A stretch of 64,000 nucleotides of DNA from Desulfobacter vibrioformis DSM 8776. GTDB lineage: Bacteria; Desulfobacterota; Desulfobacteria; Desulfobacterales; Desulfobacteraceae. Every line of letters begins with the position of its first letter. Position 1 is the first letter of the stretch. The stretch is taken from positions 248,001 to 312,000 of the forward strand of contig NZ_JQKJ01000001.1 of assembly GCF_000745975.1 (NCBI RefSeq), given 5' to 3'. Shown here in pieces: positions 63,257-64,000 of the stretch. The position numbers and the translations under genes are program-made. A model generated the notes under the pieces. It worked only from the letters and a program-made list of their open reading frames with translations, was not told the origin of the DNA and did not search any database.

Positions 63257-64000
63257 GGCTGTTTCCCAAGCCCCTTAACCCCCATTGTTTCGATAAGTTC
63301 ATTTATATTGGTTGTTTTCAAGTTCATTCCGCCTTCGGATACCGGTAAAAGAATTAATTTTTTACCCTGGAGGGCTTCGGCGATTTTCAGCTTGACCAGG
63401 GCTTCGCCCCCGGCACTGGCCATGGCGTTGTTCATCTCCTGAATGCCCTTGGCTGCGGCCTCCCCTTCGGCCTTAATGGCCTGGGCAAGGAGCTGCTGTT
63501 TTTCATAATAGACATCTGCCTCAATTTTGGATTTCATGAACTCTCCGTCCACATCGGCGATCATCCGGTTGACGTCGCCCCTGGCCTCTTCGAGTTTCCG
63601 GTTGTACTCTTCCTGGGCCGCATGCTGGGCCGACTTGTTCTTTTCGACCAGCTGGTCAGCCACTTTTTTATCCTCAATGGCTTTCTGGTATTTGGGATTA
63701 AACCGGTAGTCCTTGGTCAGCACTTTTTCAATGATGATGCCCATGGGTTTGAACATCGTTTGCAGGTATTCTTTTGTTTTATGGGCCTGGGCACCCCTGC
63801 TTGCGGCAACGTAAAATTGTTCTGTGGTCAGTTCACCGAACAGGTCCCGGGGTTTGCTCCGGACAATGGTGCGCACGATTTTCTGTCGAAGATCCATGTC
63901 GTCCTTTGCCACATTCTGAAGGATATAGGGGGCCTTTGCGGGATCAATTTTATATACGATAATCACATCAAGACTGATGTCGTTGCCGTCTATGGTTTTA
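63253..64000 (-). CDS. SPFH/band-7 (prohibitin-like) protein, 5' truncated
   Basis: At least 248 aa of an SPFH-domain protein cut by the window end; the reading frame is open to 64000 (IDGNDISLDVIIVYKID precedes the first in-window start). The band-7 core (DLRQKIVRTIVRSKPRDLFGELTTEQFYVAA, then PMGIIIEKVLTKDYRFNPKY) is followed by a long charged coiled coil rich in alanine and glutamate (about 115-195) and an apolar tail. SPFH proteins form oligomers at membranes. The overlap with the ATPase gene implies a functional pair. Confidence 0.85.
   Translation of the reverse strand, partial: KTIDGNDISLDVIIVYKIDPAKAPYILQNVAKDDMDLRQKIVRTIVRSKPRDLFGELTTEQFYVAASRGAQAHKTKEYLQTMFKPMGIIIEKVLTKDYRFNPKYQKAIEDKKVADQLVEKNKSAQHAAQEEYNRKLEEARGDVNRMIADVDGEFMKSKIEADVYYEKQQLLAQAIKAEGEAAAKGIQEMNNAMASAGGEALVKLKIAEALQGKKLILLPVSEGGMNLKTTNINELIETMGVKGLGKQP

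Noticed and set aside
1-64000. CRISPR arrays, rRNA operons, integrases, intact insertion sequences
   Set aside because: Looked for short regularly spaced repeats, rRNA landmarks and transposase motifs; none found.

Overview
This 64 kb window comes from the chromosome of an anaerobic sulfate-reducing bacterium of the Desulfobacterota, most likely Desulfobacterales (Desulfobacter/Desulfobacula-like). The main evidence is a complete dissimilatory sulfite reductase locus (dsrA, dsrB, dsrD and a cbiA-like dsrN, 8.1-12.4 kb). The anaerobic cobalamin branch (cbiET-F-G-H-P), CarD, DUF1844 and YkgJ-type cysteine-cluster genes fit that placement. I cannot name the species. No rRNA, CRISPR array, integrase or intact insertion sequence was seen.

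Layout. 0-7 kb: 5'-truncated PHP/UvrD-type helicase, a lytic transglycosylase, galU, a cysteine-cluster protein and a dapA-like gene, with a strong terminator and a long inverted repeat between the last two. 7-13 kb: TPR protein, the dsr locus with a perfect palindrome in its leader, and a second cysteine-cluster gene. 13-20.4 kb: a more AT-rich accessory stretch with a DUF3617 protein, a reductase pseudogene fragment, a hicAB toxin-antitoxin pair with a candidate operator, a class 3 lipase, a small unknown protein, and a periplasmic binding protein next to a hybrid histidine kinase. 20.4-23.2 kb: divergent pspF / pspABC with a sigma-54 promoter. 23.4-29.2 kb: tesB and a four-gene operon (801-aa unknown with HELTH motif, phosphatidylserine decarboxylase, Lgt-like protein, small membrane protein).

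29.4-39.2 kb is housekeeping: DUF1844, ispE (its reading frame runs through a tRNA-Gln gene), prs, rplY, pth, carD and rluD, then on the other strand trmJ, dtd, a PHP phosphatase and ppk1. 39.6-44.1 kb: uraA and upp separated by a long palindromic repeat, chrA and an old yellow enzyme.

44.5-48.6 kb holds the most striking locus. A [NiFe] hydrogenase large subunit ends exactly at its last nickel-ligand motif. It is followed by a Tat-exported small subunit, and then, with an ATGA overlap, by a methyl-accepting chemotaxis protein carrying a CxxCH heme-c motif in its periplasmic domain. The arrangement suggests a hydrogen- or redox-sensing chemoreceptor in which a periplasmic hydrogenase passes electrons to a receptor heme. 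A good promoter sequence lies about 250 nt upstream.

48.8-51 kb: ilvB-ilvN preceded by a valine-rich leader peptide and a terminator, i.e. a probable branched-chain amino acid attenuator. 51-56.8 kb: a 992-aa 7TM/kinase/receiver/GGDEF fusion, a DUF554 membrane protein and an AAA/PD-(D/E)XK protein. 56.8-64 kb: cobalamin genes on the minus strand (cbiET, cbiF, cbiG, cbiH, cbiP, tightly overlapping), preceded by a coupled SPFH/band-7 protein (cut by the window end) and an SMC/ABC-like ATPase.
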